In this document: one piece after another, positions 7,928-17,803 of the stretch
Layout of the letters: the number at the start of each line of letters is the position of its first letter
Position numbering within the stretch: the first letter of the stretch is position 1
Origin: Bryobacterales bacterium
GTDB taxonomy: Bacteria > Acidobacteriota > Terriglobia > Bryobacterales > Bryobacteraceae
Length of the DNA stretch: 64,000 nt
NCBI GenBank assembly: GCA_003170295.1
Contig: PNAJ01000125.1
Location: 62,001 to 126,000 of the forward strand
Direction: 5' to 3'
Notes under the pieces: generated by a model
The model's input: only the letters and a program-made list of their open reading frames with translations
The model's database searches: none
What the model was told of the DNA's origin: nothing
Made by a program: the position numbers and the translations under genes

Positions 7928-9337
7928 TTGAGCGTGAGGAAACATCTGGTGGTTCAAAAATTAGGCGTAGTGCTGGCGGCGGGGGCGGTCGTTCTATGCG
8001 GACAGACGCAAGTGGATTTGAGAACGCAGTCAAAAACCGTCGATTTCACGCAGGCCCCGGAGACGCGGCCGCTAAAAACAGGGACGGTGATTCCAGCGAC
8101 ATGCGCGGTGGGCGATCTGTACTTTCTGACAACCGCGGTCGCGGGCGCGAACGTGTACGGTTGCGTGGCGGTGAACACCTGGTCGCTCCAAAGCGGGGGC
8201 GGGGGAGGCGGAGGCGGGTCTGTGACGGTGGACAATGGTTCGACGGTGGTTGGATCGCGTGGAACGATTAACTTCATCGCCGGCACGGGGATTATGGATC
8301 TGATTTCGGACACGGGAACGCAGATCAATGTGCAGCAAAATGTGGATCCGACGTACGTACTGATCAGATCTCAGGAACAGTCGGGAGTCGATTTGAGTTT
8401 GAGCTGTACCAGTGGAAGCTCAAGCGCGTACCTGTGTTCTCCGAACGGAAATGTATTGACGGCGTATACCGACCAGCAACGGCTCGCATGGAAACCGGAT
8501 GTGAGTTGCGCGGCGGCGCCGACGATCAACGTATCCACGCTGGGGGTGAAGCAAATGTATCGCAGCGACGGAACTGCGATTCAAGCGGGAGACTGCACGG
8601 CGGGGGCGCAGGTCGGGATCTGGTATGACGCGACGGCGAATAGCGGCGCGGGCGGATTCAAGCTGACGCAGAGTGCGTCGATCGCGGGGGTGCTCGGGAG
8701 CGCCAACGGCGGTACTGGTGTGAACAACGGATCGAACACGCTGACGCTGGGGGGGAATCTTACAACGGCGGGGGCGTTCGCGTCGACGTTTACGTTCACA
8801 GGGGCGACCGGGGTGACGTTTCCAACGAGTGGGACGTTGATGACCACCGGAACCAGCGTTGCGCTGGCTCAGACGCCGCTGACGACGCTGGGAGACATGC
8901 TGTACGCGGCACCGGCGCTGACGCGCCTCGCGGGGAATACGACGGCGACGCTGAATGTCTTGACGCAGACGGGGACAGGGGCTGTGAGCGCGGCTCCGGT
9001 ATGGCAGTCGGCTTCGGCGGCGGGGATTGCGCCATTTACATTTAAGCCAGTGACGTTTTCGGCGACGCCGGCGTTTGCGTTCGGCTCCGGGACGACGACG
9101 TTCGAGATTACGCTGACGGGGAATGTGACGAGCTCGACGGTATCCGGCGCGGGGGCGGGGCAGAGCTCGACGTTTATTATTTGCCAGGATGCGACGGGGT
9201 CGCGGACGTTTGCGTGGCCGGCGGGATTCAAGGGCTCGATGACGATCGGAACGACGGCGAGCAAGTGCAACGTGCAGACGTTCGCCTACGATGGCATTTC
9301 GTATTATGCGACGGCGGCGGGGTTGACAAACCAGTAA
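7928..9337 (+). CDS. secreted protein with phage tail-fibre-like repeats
   Basis: A 469-residue protein with an N-terminal signal-peptide-like segment (KLGVVLAAGAVVLCGQTQ, residues ~11-27), so probably exported. The body is rich in Gly/Thr/Ser/Ala and has features known from phage tail-fibre and receptor-binding proteins: a poly-Gly run (residues ~91-98), SANGGTGVNNGSNTLTLGG, GVTFPTSGTLMTT, TTLGDMLYAAPALTRLAGNT and TGTGAVSAAPVW. The C-terminal ~100 residues (FAWPAGFKG, FAYDGISYY) resemble beta-structured head domains. Tail fibres normally have no signal peptide and sit beside tail genes; here the neighbours are polysaccharide genes. A surface adhesin or fibre built from tail-fibre modules is possible. 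The start (GTG 7928) is uncertain. Confidence 0.65.
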   Translation: MSVRKHLVVQKLGVVLAAGAVVLCGQTQVDLRTQSKTVDFTQAPETRPLKTGTVIPATCAVGDLYFLTTAVAGANVYGCVAVNTWSLQSGGGGGGGGSVTVDNGSTVVGSRGTINFIAGTGIMDLISDTGTQINVQQNVDPTYVLIRSQEQSGVDLSLSCTSGSSSAYLCSPNGNVLTAYTDQQRLAWKPDVSCAAAPTINVSTLGVKQMYRSDGTAIQAGDCTAGAQVGIWYDATANSGAGGFKLTQSASIAGVLGSANGGTGVNNGSNTLTLGGNLTTAGAFASTFTFTGATGVTFPTSGTLMTTGTSVALAQTPLTTLGDMLYAAPALTRLAGNTTATLNVLTQTGTGAVSAAPVWQSASAAGIAPFTFKPVTFSATPAFAFGSGTTTFEITLTGNVTSSTVSGAGAGQSSTFIICQDATGSRTFAWPAGFKGSMTIGTTASKCNVQTFAYDGISYYATAAGLTNQ

Positions 9338-9352
9338 GGCGAGTTTGAATCC

Positions 9353-11245
9353 ATGTGTGGGATCGCGGGATGTGTAGCTCCGGAGAGGCCTGAAATCGCG
9401 GCGAAAGCGACGCGGATCATGACGGATGCGCTGGCGCTGAGGGGTCCGGATTCGGAGGGATTTTGTTCGTGGCCAGGCGGCGTTCATCTGGGTCATCGCA
9501 GGCTGGCGATCATCGATTTGAGCGCAGCGGGGCGGCAGCCGATGTTCAACGACTCGGGGGACATCGGGATTGTTTTTAACGGCTGCATCTACAATTTCCA
9601 AAAGCTGCGGGCGGAGCTGGAGCAAAGAGGGCAGCGGTTCCGGTCGAATTGCGATACGGAAGTATTGGTCCGCGGCTATGAGGAGTGGGGCATCGATGGG
9701 ATGATGCCGCGGCTCCGCGGGATGTTCGCGTTTGCAATTTGGGATCAACGCGAAAGGCGGCTTACGCTTGCCAGGGACCGGCTGGGTGTTAAGCCGGTAG
9801 TTTACGCGATTGCGGATGGAGGGATCGCATTCGCTTCGACGGTGGGCGCGCTGCGGCAGGCGGGATATGGCGGCGAAATCGATCCGGTATCGGTACTGGA
9901 ATTTCTGGAATACGGCTACGTCACGGATGCGCGGTGCATTTACGAAGGGCTGAGGAAGCTGCCGCCGGCGACGGTGCTGGAGTGGCAGGACGGTCGCATC
10001 AAAGAGCGCACATATTGGACGCTCCCGGATTATGAGGAGCCGGGAAAAGTCGGCTTCGAGGAAGCGGTCGAGGAGACCGAGCGGCTATTGGTGGAGTCCG
10101 TACGGCTGCGGCTGGTTTCCGATGTGCCGATCGGAGCGCTGCTGAGCGGCGGAATCGATTCGGCGCTGATTTGTTGGGCGATGGCGAAGCTGAATGCGAA
10201 CGTGAAGTCATTCACGGTGGGCGCGCCTGGCGACGCATCCGACGAGAGCGAGGGAGCGAGGGAGACGGCTCGCATTCTGGGGATTCCGCATGAAATCGTG
10301 ACGCCGCCGGAGGAGAAGCCGCTGTTGCTGGATGAGATGACGGCGGCTTATAGCGAGCCTTTCGGCAGCCAATCAGCACAAGGGATGTTGATGGTGTCGC
10401 GGGCGGTGAAGCCTTTGGCGACGGTACTGCTGACGGGCGATGGCGGCGACGATATTTATCTGGGGTATCCGTTTTTCATGAACGCCTGGCGGGCGCAGAA
10501 ACTGGCGCGGCAGCTTCCTGGAGTCGCGCGGGCGGCCTGGAAAGGGATCCGGCCGCTGGTGCCCTATAAGGGAACGGCTCGGCGCGCAAAGAATTTTTTG
10601 GATTACGCCACAGGTGGTTTGGGCTCGTATATCCGGGCGCATGACGGCTTACCATATCTCGAGCAAAACTCAATTTTAGGAGAGAGGCTATCGCGGCAGA
10701 CGCTGGCACAAAGACAGATTGCGCCTTCGCACGAGTCCGCGGAGAGGCTGTTGTTCGACGTGTTTGCGTATCAGCGAAAAATGCATTTTCTGAGCGAGTT
10801 CATGCCGAAAGTGGATGGCGGCACGATGCATTATGCGGTGGAGGCGCGATCTCCGCTGCTGGATCAGGAGATTTGGGAGTTTGCGGCTACGCTCAGCCCG
10901 GAGGTGCGGTTTCATGGGGGCGCGTTGAAAGCGGTCCTGCGGGAAATCGTACGGCGGAGGGTGAGCCCGAGCGTGGCGGACAGGCGGAAACAGGGATTTA
11001 CAGTCCCAGTCGACCAGCATCTTACATCCTACGCGAACAAGGATCTGGAGCGGCTGACGGACTCTTCACAGCTCGAAGAAGGTGGGTGGGTTCGGCGTGG
11101 TTCCCTCCACCGGACGGTGGAAGACGCAGGCCGGCGGAAATCGGTTTCGCCGCAACTGTGGCACTTGCTGGTGCTGGAGAACTGGTTAAGATACAAACCA
11201 GCTCGGGCGGTAGCGGAGGATGCGATTATTCGAGCCGGAAAATGA
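9353..11245 (+). CDS. asnB: asparagine synthetase (glutamine-hydrolysing)
   Basis: A 630-residue class II glutamine amidotransferase. The protein starts MCGIAGCV, so Cys2 is available as the catalytic nucleophile after removal of Met1. The N-terminal amidotransferase domain (to ~205) contains LRGPDSEGF and GHRRLAIIDLS; the C-terminal synthetase domain carries the pyrophosphate loop GALLSGGIDSALI (~residue 260) and TGDGGDDIYLGYP (~360). It makes asparagine from aspartate, glutamine and ATP. AsnB paralogues in polysaccharide clusters, as here, often amidate sugar acids or related precursors instead; the sequence alone cannot distinguish these. It lies 15 bases after the tail-fibre-like gene in the same direction. 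Confidence 0.93.
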   Translation: MCGIAGCVAPERPEIAAKATRIMTDALALRGPDSEGFCSWPGGVHLGHRRLAIIDLSAAGRQPMFNDSGDIGIVFNGCIYNFQKLRAELEQRGQRFRSNCDTEVLVRGYEEWGIDGMMPRLRGMFAFAIWDQRERRLTLARDRLGVKPVVYAIADGGIAFASTVGALRQAGYGGEIDPVSVLEFLEYGYVTDARCIYEGLRKLPPATVLEWQDGRIKERTYWTLPDYEEPGKVGFEEAVEETERLLVESVRLRLVSDVPIGALLSGGIDSALICWAMAKLNANVKSFTVGAPGDASDESEGARETARILGIPHEIVTPPEEKPLLLDEMTAAYSEPFGSQSAQGMLMVSRAVKPLATVLLTGDGGDDIYLGYPFFMNAWRAQKLARQLPGVARAAWKGIRPLVPYKGTARRAKNFLDYATGGLGSYIRAHDGLPYLEQNSILGERLSRQTLAQRQIAPSHESAERLLFDVFAYQRKMHFLSEFMPKVDGGTMHYAVEARSPLLDQEIWEFAATLSPEVRFHGGALKAVLREIVRRRVSPSVADRRKQGFTVPVDQHLTSYANKDLERLTDSSQLEEGGWVRRGSLHRTVEDAGRRKSVSPQLWHLLVLENWLRYKPARAVAEDAIIRAGK

Positions 11246-11414
11246 GACTCCCGGCAGCGCGAATCACAAGGGGCGTTTTTAAAAAAACTTGCGGGAAGCC
11301 CTTGGATTCGTTGAAGGTTCGCCTTTACGGGGGACTTCCTTCCATCCCAAGTCCAGAAGCGCCGATGCTAAGATCGGGCCGGATTAGGAACGAAGAAAAA
11401 GGTGCGGATTTAAC

Positions 11415-14400
11415 ATGACATTCAGTCGAGTCCCGACGAGCAGAACGATGAGGGGGCTAATCTTTTTCCTGGTTGCCGCGACTGGGTGGGCGGCCAAACA
11501 GCAAATCAACATCACGTCCACGAATAAGGCGACGGTTACGCTGCCGGCCTCCGCGCCGTACTCGACACTGGCGACTTTCCATTTAGATTGGCGTGTGACG
11601 GTTCCTGCGTCGGCTACGGTTTCTCCTGCCTGGAATGGTTACAGTCAAACCACGTGGGCGATTGGCGGAGGTTTCACGGCGCGCCCTTATGGAATCCCCT
11701 ACGGGAGCGGTCCGTATACTGCTTATAGCTATCTCATAAACGACTATCAGGATACTCCAAGCCAAAATTCCAATGTACAGTTTGGCTGCCCGACGCTGAG
11801 CTTCGGGCAGGACACCATAGTGCGTGTTCAGAAGTTCCCGGCCGTCATGACGTGCGAGACGTGGAATGTCGATGGCAGCAATTATCAGATCGCGACCTCT
11901 GCTCCTTTTGCAAATATTCCTGGGATCTCCGGCAGTTTGCAGATCGGGGATGCCATCTATAACCAAGGGACGATGGCATTTTTTCGCGGGTATTCCGGCG
12001 ACGTTGCCTTAGGCAGCAAACCCCCCTTTGGCGGAACGGGTGGGAATTTGTGGGACTACGAATTTACCGGGAACCTGAATGATTCTTCCGGCCATGGTTT
12101 GACGCTCACGCAGACCGGAACGTTTTCCTATTCGGCGGCGGCCGCGTATGGGCCGGCATGTATTCTGCCGCCGCAGACGACATTCCGTGCGGGGACGGCA
12201 CTGACGGCGTTGACCGGCGCAAACTCATTTCCGCTGGATGGCGGCGAGACGCTGACGTACGTGTGGCAGCAGATTCCCAGCAATCTGACGGGTTTGACGA
12301 CATCGACGCTCCAATTCAGCAGTCAAGCGGACATCAATCCGACGGTGCAAGGCTTAATCGCCGGATCCTATACCATGCAACTGACGGTGACGGACTCCAG
12401 CGGCCAGCACACAACATGCTCGACGAAGTATGGTGCGGTGGCGACAGATGCGAACGGGTCGGTGATTATCTCGAATCCCGTTCATGCGCAAATTCTTGGG
12501 CCGATGATCGCCAGTTTTGCAAGTCCTTGGGCGGCGGAGCCTCAGCAGCACATTGCCTACGCCAACCTGATCATTCAGAAGATGACGAACCCCAACAGTT
12601 CCACGGCTTGCTCGGGCCCTTGTCAGTTTCAGTTTTTTGATTATTGGAATCAGGCGCAGGCCGGGACTGTAACAGTCTCGAACGGATCTCAGACGGTCAC
12701 GGGCGTCGGAACGGCATTTCAGACCCTTTTCTGCGGCGGTCCCGGAAACACGACACCGATAAATGCCGGGAGCACGGCAATCGTGATCTGGTATCCAATC
12801 GCCAGCAGTTACGGCTTGCCATCCGGCACGACGGGGCGGAGGACGGGCCAAGTGACGAATTGCGCGAGCCAAACTTCCATGACGGTCAATTTCCCGACCT
12901 TCACGAATAGCTGGGTCACCGACACTTACGTCCTGGCCGGAAGCGGTTTGTCTTATGCTTATGTGGAAACCAATGGGGCCGCTAGCCAAGGGCCGAACGG
13001 TATCGGCGGATGGTTAGTTGGCGCATATCCAGGGAACTACTACGACAATGTGAAGGCGCTCTATGCCGCGTGGTATCGCACCGGGATCGACGACTATCTG
13101 CTAGCCGCCGAGGTCCTCGCGGATCGCTGGTGGAGCTATCCGGCAATCGATAAGGGTATTCCATACGAATCCTCAAACTCCGGTAATCCATGGGGGTTCA
13201 TTGCGATCGGCCATCGATCCCTGGCCCTTAGTGGATTGTTTTTGCGGAACTCCGACACCGTCAACCCTCCGCCTTATGACTACGATCCAGGACTGAGAAC
13301 CATAGTCGATTATTTGCAGGGACAAGGGACGCCGAATGGATCGCTAACATTGACATGTCCCACAGGCCCGGTGATCCTAACCTGTTCGCAAGACGTTCGC
13401 GAGCAGGGATACGCGCTGGGGTGGGTGGCGCTCTATACGCTGTATGGACATAACTCCGCGACTGTTGCAAATTCCCTGGCGGCGGTCTCGCGGGACATGA
13501 ATAACCGCTGGGGACAGTGCCAGCGCGTCACGAGCACATCTGATGGAATTTGCAGACAGGGTGACAATGTGGGATCTAATCAGACGGGGTTTAAGTCATC
13601 CTGGAGCCAGGGAGCGGGGAACTTTCCGGTCCAAGTAATATCGGGAAGTAATGTCGTCACTGCGCAAGGCGGCGGGACATTCAGTGCGGCGGATTTCCTG
13701 GCGCCGATCGTCGTTACGGCTGCCAGCGGAAATCCAATGGTGCTGACGCTTGCAAGTGCCGCGCCCACATACTGGGCTAATACTCTAACCAACATAGGCA
13801 TCGTTGGAGCCACCGGGACAGGGTGCTCTAACATGAACGGACCGCAGCTTGTCATTGGCGTATCCGGCACCCAAGTCACGATAAACCTAAACGGATCTGG
13901 CTGCACGTACACTGCTAATTCCGCTACCGCTGCCACTCCGACTGCCATCTGGTTCACGTCCACCGGAACGACCACACCGATCGGCAATCTTCAAGGTGAT
14001 GTGGGATGGTACTACGCAGTTTATCTCGACTCGACACACATCGACCTGGTGCAAGCCGACGGCTCGACCCCTGTGAGCTATTCAGGAAGGCAATCAGGAT
14101 CGTCCGTTGGCTGGCAACTGCTCAATTATGCGACCGCCACCCAAGGCGGGAATTGGCTGGGTTATACCTGGCAACCGTACATGACGGGGATTTTAAACCA
14201 AAGCTATTGGTGGGTAGCACTCGCCCTAGCTGCGAGCGATCCGACGAATGCCGCAAACGCTGCCACATGGGCGCAGAATAACGCCAACGCGATGGCGAAC
14301 ACCGGACTTAATACGACCATCCAGAGCGGCTATGTGACCAAAGGACCGTACTACGCCATCGGGATCACGTGTGTCGGCGCCGGAGTCGGGGTGGCGTATT

Positions 14401-14936
14401 ACGCCGCTGGTTGCGATTCCGGGATGCTGGGCGATCGCGAGTTGAATAGCGAGGCGTTGAACGTCGCGACGATTGCGGCTCGTTTCAATCCGGCTTCTGC
14501 AATTTCCATTACGCTGGGAAACACGATGATAGCGGCGATGTACGCGCAGACTGGAGAAAGCGGATTCGATGGGGCGAACATCCTTGGCGACCTGGTGAAT
14601 CCTGGATTCATGTACGTGGGCAACGCGCAGCACAAATGGTTTGGGGCATTTTGGGGAGTCGGCGCAGACTGGTCGTGGGCTTCGACGCGGCTCGGAGGTC
14701 TGAGGCCGCCTATTCCGCGTGTGGTTCAGGTATCACTCGATTTCCAGATGGCATCGCAGGCGGTGCTGACCGTTGTGCGTCCGGATGGAACGTCGAGCCA
14801 GGTGACCTGTACGTCTTCTCCATGCGCCGTCTCGATCGATTCCCGCGAGGGAGATCACATTCTCTCCATCAAATATCTGAACCCGACGAACCAGGTGCTG
14901 TTACCGGCGGAACAAACGATCGTCAAGGCTCGATAA
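11415..14936 (+). CDS. large secreted protein with PKD/Ig-like region, function unknown
   Basis: An 1,173-residue protein with an N-terminal export signal (MRGLIFFLVAATGWAAKQQ from residue ~12). The N-terminal half is beta-rich: a region with LWDYEFTGNLNDSSGHGLTL (~residue 215) resembles the start of a LamG/concanavalin-type module, followed by a PKD-like segment (FPLDGGETLTYVWQQIPSNL, YTMQLTVTDSSGQHTTC). The middle and C-terminal parts (residues ~540-1100) contain repeated aromatic helical pairs (LYAAWYRTGIDDYLLAAEVL, WWVALALAASDPTNAANAAT) like an alpha/alpha toroid of glycan-active enzymes. No catalytic motif is certain. It sits in the polysaccharide region and may act on or bind extracellular polysaccharide. 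ATG 11448 is an alternative start that begins at the signal peptide. Confidence 0.75.
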   Translation: MTFSRVPTSRTMRGLIFFLVAATGWAAKQQINITSTNKATVTLPASAPYSTLATFHLDWRVTVPASATVSPAWNGYSQTTWAIGGGFTARPYGIPYGSGPYTAYSYLINDYQDTPSQNSNVQFGCPTLSFGQDTIVRVQKFPAVMTCETWNVDGSNYQIATSAPFANIPGISGSLQIGDAIYNQGTMAFFRGYSGDVALGSKPPFGGTGGNLWDYEFTGNLNDSSGHGLTLTQTGTFSYSAAAAYGPACILPPQTTFRAGTALTALTGANSFPLDGGETLTYVWQQIPSNLTGLTTSTLQFSSQADINPTVQGLIAGSYTMQLTVTDSSGQHTTCSTKYGAVATDANGSVIISNPVHAQILGPMIASFASPWAAEPQQHIAYANLIIQKMTNPNSSTACSGPCQFQFFDYWNQAQAGTVTVSNGSQTVTGVGTAFQTLFCGGPGNTTPINAGSTAIVIWYPIASSYGLPSGTTGRRTGQVTNCASQTSMTVNFPTFTNSWVTDTYVLAGSGLSYAYVETNGAASQGPNGIGGWLVGAYPGNYYDNVKALYAAWYRTGIDDYLLAAEVLADRWWSYPAIDKGIPYESSNSGNPWGFIAIGHRSLALSGLFLRNSDTVNPPPYDYDPGLRTIVDYLQGQGTPNGSLTLTCPTGPVILTCSQDVREQGYALGWVALYTLYGHNSATVANSLAAVSRDMNNRWGQCQRVTSTSDGICRQGDNVGSNQTGFKSSWSQGAGNFPVQVISGSNVVTAQGGGTFSAADFLAPIVVTAASGNPMVLTLASAAPTYWANTLTNIGIVGATGTGCSNMNGPQLVIGVSGTQVTINLNGSGCTYTANSATAATPTAIWFTSTGTTTPIGNLQGDVGWYYAVYLDSTHIDLVQADGSTPVSYSGRQSGSSVGWQLLNYATATQGGNWLGYTWQPYMTGILNQSYWWVALALAASDPTNAANAATWAQNNANAMANTGLNTTIQSGYVTKGPYYAIGITCVGAGVGVAYYAAGCDSGMLGDRELNSEALNVATIAARFNPASAISITLGNTMIAAMYAQTGESGFDGANILGDLVNPGFMYVGNAQHKWFGAFWGVGADWSWASTRLGGLRPPIPRVVQVSLDFQMASQAVLTVVRPDGTSSQVTCTSSPCAVSIDSREGDHILSIKYLNPTNQVLLPAEQTIVKAR

Positions 14937-14944
14937 AAGCAAAA

Positions 14945-16084
14945 TCAGCGCTCGATAGCTTCCGTGAACAACGATTCGTAGAGATCGACGACCTTATCAA
15001 TAGAATAGTTGTCGATCACTCGCTCGCGGGCGGCATTTCCGATGGCGTGGCGCAGAGGGGCATCGGCCAGCAGGCGGAGCAGTGCGCGGGCGATTGCCTG
15101 TTCATCGCGCAGGGCGGCAATCAAGCCATGGACTCCGTCTTGGATCAGTTGCGTGTTTGCGGGGATATCGCTCACAACAGATGGCAAACCCGTGGACATC
15201 GCCTCCAGAAGAGAACATGAAAAGCCTTCATTCGAGGAAACCAGAGCGAACACATCGGAAGCTTTGAGCCATCCCTGAACGCTTTCAGGAGGGCATCTTC
15301 CGGCAAAATGGACGCTGCCCGTTATTCCCAGTTCCTGCGACCGTGCTTCCAGACGGGCGCGTTCCGGACCGTCGCCGACCAGAATCAAACGGGCATCGGG
15401 AATCTGCCGGACGACCAGAGCGAGAGCTCCTAAGAGCGAAAGAAGCTCTTTTTCGGGAGCGAGCCGCCCTACGTAAAGAACAACCGGGGCATCTTCCGGG
15501 ATCGCTGTTTCACGACGGAAGAGGCGGCGTTGATCAGGGTCGCCGGGAGCAAACTGTTCCACGTCGACCGGATTGGGCATCCAGAAGAGATGCTCGGGGG
15601 CAAACCCGGCCGCGTAAGCCTCCTCGGCCATGCCAGAGTTCAGAATCATGACGCGCTTGGCCCACTGCCTCAGCCAGCGCAACTCCAGACGGCCTAGCCA
15701 GGATTGCCCCATCATCGTGATGATGCTCGACCCGGAGATTTTCATCAGTACTGGTTTTTTCAGGAATCGAGCAACGGGTAATCCTGCCGCCAGGTGCAGG
15801 CCTTGCATCAGAAAATAGACGAGCTGGTACTGGCGCGTGAGCAGGGTCCAGACGACGCCGAGAGCAAAGGCGTGGGGCCGCCAACGCTCCGGCCAGCGTC
15901 CACCGAAGATCCGTACCGGGGTGCCCAACGGGTCGACCCACCTGGTTACCGGCGGCATGGGATCGCCACCGGCGCAAAGCACGGTTACCTGGTGGCCACG
16001 CTTGCGCAAAGCAGCCGCAACCCGCTGCGCCTCGATCTCAGAGCCCCCGAGCACAGGTGGATAGGAGTAGCAGATAAGAAGCAA
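14945..16084 (-). CDS. glycosyltransferase family 4
   Basis: A 379-residue retaining GT-B glycosyltransferase. The N-terminal Rossmann half shows CYSYPPVLGGSEIEAQRVA; the C-terminal half has YVGRLAPEKE, LVGDGPERARLEA and the EX7E donor-binding motif EGFSCSLLE (~residue 293). It transfers a nucleotide-sugar residue in the cytoplasm during polysaccharide assembly; donor and acceptor are unknown. It is convergent with the giant secreted protein (8-bp gap) and divergent from the flippase gene. The listed start is a TTG at 16084, because no ATG or GTG occurs upstream in frame. A GGAGG about 35 bases upstream lacks a start codon at the normal spacing, so the true N-terminus is uncertain. Confidence 0.9.
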   Translation of the reverse strand: MLLICYSYPPVLGGSEIEAQRVAAALRKRGHQVTVLCAGGDPMPPVTRWVDPLGTPVRIFGGRWPERWRPHAFALGVVWTLLTRQYQLVYFLMQGLHLAAGLPVARFLKKPVLMKISGSSIITMMGQSWLGRLELRWLRQWAKRVMILNSGMAEEAYAAGFAPEHLFWMPNPVDVEQFAPGDPDQRRLFRRETAIPEDAPVVLYVGRLAPEKELLSLLGALALVVRQIPDARLILVGDGPERARLEARSQELGITGSVHFAGRCPPESVQGWLKASDVFALVSSNEGFSCSLLEAMSTGLPSVVSDIPANTQLIQDGVHGLIAALRDEQAIARALLRLLADAPLRHAIGNAARERVIDNYSIDKVVDLYESLFTEAIER

Positions 16085-16271
16085 GGATACGGAAGAGTTG
16101 GTGGCGGGCGAGCGGACCTCCTTTTTTCGAGTGTAACGGAGAATCGTGAAGGACGAACCCCGCTCCCTGCGGTCACGGCTCGGTAGAGGTCCAAACGATG
16201 ACGACGAGGGCGAAAGGAAGCGGTGTGCATGTTCCTAGATGCTACAGTTGAAGGAAAGAGCCAAATGCTAC

Positions 16272-17798
16272 ATGCCATCGCCAGCCACGTCTGACGAAGC
16301 ACACGGCGGCGTCGCACCCGCACGGTTGCTTTTCCAGAACATCCTGCAGGGCAGCACTCTATACTCCCTGGCGATTATCGGATCAGCGTTGGTCAGCATC
16401 ATTCTGCTTCCGGTAAACACGCGCTTCCTTGATAAGACCGACTTTGGCGTTTTGGACCTGCTGGAGCGGGTCTCGATCGCGGTTACCTTTTTACTGGGGC
16501 TGAATTTTTCCGCCGCGCTGGGGTACTTCTACTTCAGCAAAAGCTCGCTTGAGGAGCGCGCTCCGGTGGTGGGCACGATGTTTGCCGGATCGCTGCTGAT
16601 GGGCGCTTTAGCGGGAGGCGCTGGTCTTATATTCGCGGACCGGATCAGCCAGATGGTATTTCGCTCTCCGGACTATGCCACTTATTTGCGGGTGGTTTTT
16701 GCCACCCTGCCCTTTGGTTTCGTGGCGGAAATAGGGATGAGCTGGCTGCGCGTCGAAGACCGTACGGGGGCATTCGTCCGGGCGTCTTTCTTTCGCCTCG
16801 GAGTGATTCTCATCGGTACCCTGGTGGGCGTGGCTGCGCTGCATTTGCGCGTTTGGGGCATTCTTTCCGCGAATATTGCCGCCGGCGGATTGACTGCACT
16901 TATTCTGACGGTCTATTGCTTCCGCATCTACTCATTCGTGTTCGAGTGGGCCTTATTCATGCGCATTGTGCGCTTTGCCGTTCCGCTCGGCTTAAGCGGA
17001 ATCGCCTTGTTCATCATCCACTTTGGCGACCGTTTTATCATTCCTCACTTTCGACCCCTCAGCGATCTGGGAATCTACTCGATCGCCTATAAAATAGGCA
17101 TGCTGATTAGTGTGGTGCATGCGTCGTTCCAAAATTATTGGAACGCTCAGGTCTATCAGATCGCCAAACGCCACGATGCCGATTCGGTGGTTGCGAGAAC
17201 CTTCAGCTACCTGATGTTGATTCTTTCGTTCTGCGGTTTGGGTTTGATTGTCGCCGCCAAACCTACGCTGCGCATTCTCAGCGCGCCCGCATTTTGGGAT
17301 GCCGCGCTGCTGGTGCCGGTGATTGTGATGGCGTACTATGCCCGTGCGGTGGGTGATTTCTTCCGGTGCATATTTCTGGTGGAAGGCCGTCCGGGCTACG
17401 ATGCCGCCTGTAACTGGATCGGCGCCGGCGTATGCCTGGCGGGTTATTTCGCGCTGATCCCGCGCTGGGGCATTTGGGGAGCGGCTGTCGCGACGCTGAT
17501 TACCTTCCTGGTGATCGGCGTGATTTCGGTGATTTGGGTTCACCGGTTGAAGCCATTTTCCGTCGAGAATGGGCGTTTATGGAAGATCGTTGTGGCGGCG
17601 GCAGCTCCTTTGGGTGCCTATTTTCTGGTTCCAATCTCCTCTTTATGGGCGCAGATCGGATGGTCCGCGCTGCTGCTGCTGGCCTATCCCATGCTGCTTG
17701 CCCTGATGCGGTTCCCAACGCCGGCGGAGTGGGACCTGCTTCATTCTCTACCCCTTCGCCTTCGCGTGCGACTCGGCTTTCCTCATTCGATACAGTAG
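16272..17798 (+). CDS. Wzx-like polysaccharide flippase (MOP superfamily)
   Basis: A 508-residue polytopic membrane protein with about 12-14 hydrophobic helices spread over its whole length, starting LYSLAIIGSALVSIILLPVN after a short cytoplasmic tail. Motifs such as RFLDKTDFGVLDLLERV and the later GDRFIIPHFRPLSDLGIYSI are characteristic of RfbX/Wzx oligosaccharide translocases. It would flip undecaprenyl-linked repeat units to the periplasm for polymerisation by the O-antigen polymerase/ligase encoded at 20640. ATG 16272 was chosen because GAAGGAAAGAG lies upstream at usable distance; ATG 16239 is in the same frame. The next gene (FkbH-like) starts 5 bases after its stop, suggesting one transcript. 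Confidence 0.92.
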   Translation: MPSPATSDEAHGGVAPARLLFQNILQGSTLYSLAIIGSALVSIILLPVNTRFLDKTDFGVLDLLERVSIAVTFLLGLNFSAALGYFYFSKSSLEERAPVVGTMFAGSLLMGALAGGAGLIFADRISQMVFRSPDYATYLRVVFATLPFGFVAEIGMSWLRVEDRTGAFVRASFFRLGVILIGTLVGVAALHLRVWGILSANIAAGGLTALILTVYCFRIYSFVFEWALFMRIVRFAVPLGLSGIALFIIHFGDRFIIPHFRPLSDLGIYSIAYKIGMLISVVHASFQNYWNAQVYQIAKRHDADSVVARTFSYLMLILSFCGLGLIVAAKPTLRILSAPAFWDAALLVPVIVMAYYARAVGDFFRCIFLVEGRPGYDAACNWIGAGVCLAGYFALIPRWGIWGAAVATLITFLVIGVISVIWVHRLKPFSVENGRLWKIVVAAAAPLGAYFLVPISSLWAQIGWSALLLLAYPMLLALMRFPTPAEWDLLHSLPLRLRVRLGFPHSIQ

Positions 17799-17803
17799 AT
17801 ATC

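Noticed and set aside
8420..9748. Minus-strand open frame of 442 codons
   Set aside because: Antisense to the tail-fibre-like and asnB genes; the product is dominated by Arg/Pro/His repeats, typical of an antisense shadow in GC-rich DNA.
17432..17803. Upstream extension of the FkbH-like gene inside the flippase gene
   Set aside because: The 124 extra codons are the flippase sequence read in another frame; the family N-terminus starts at GTG 17804.
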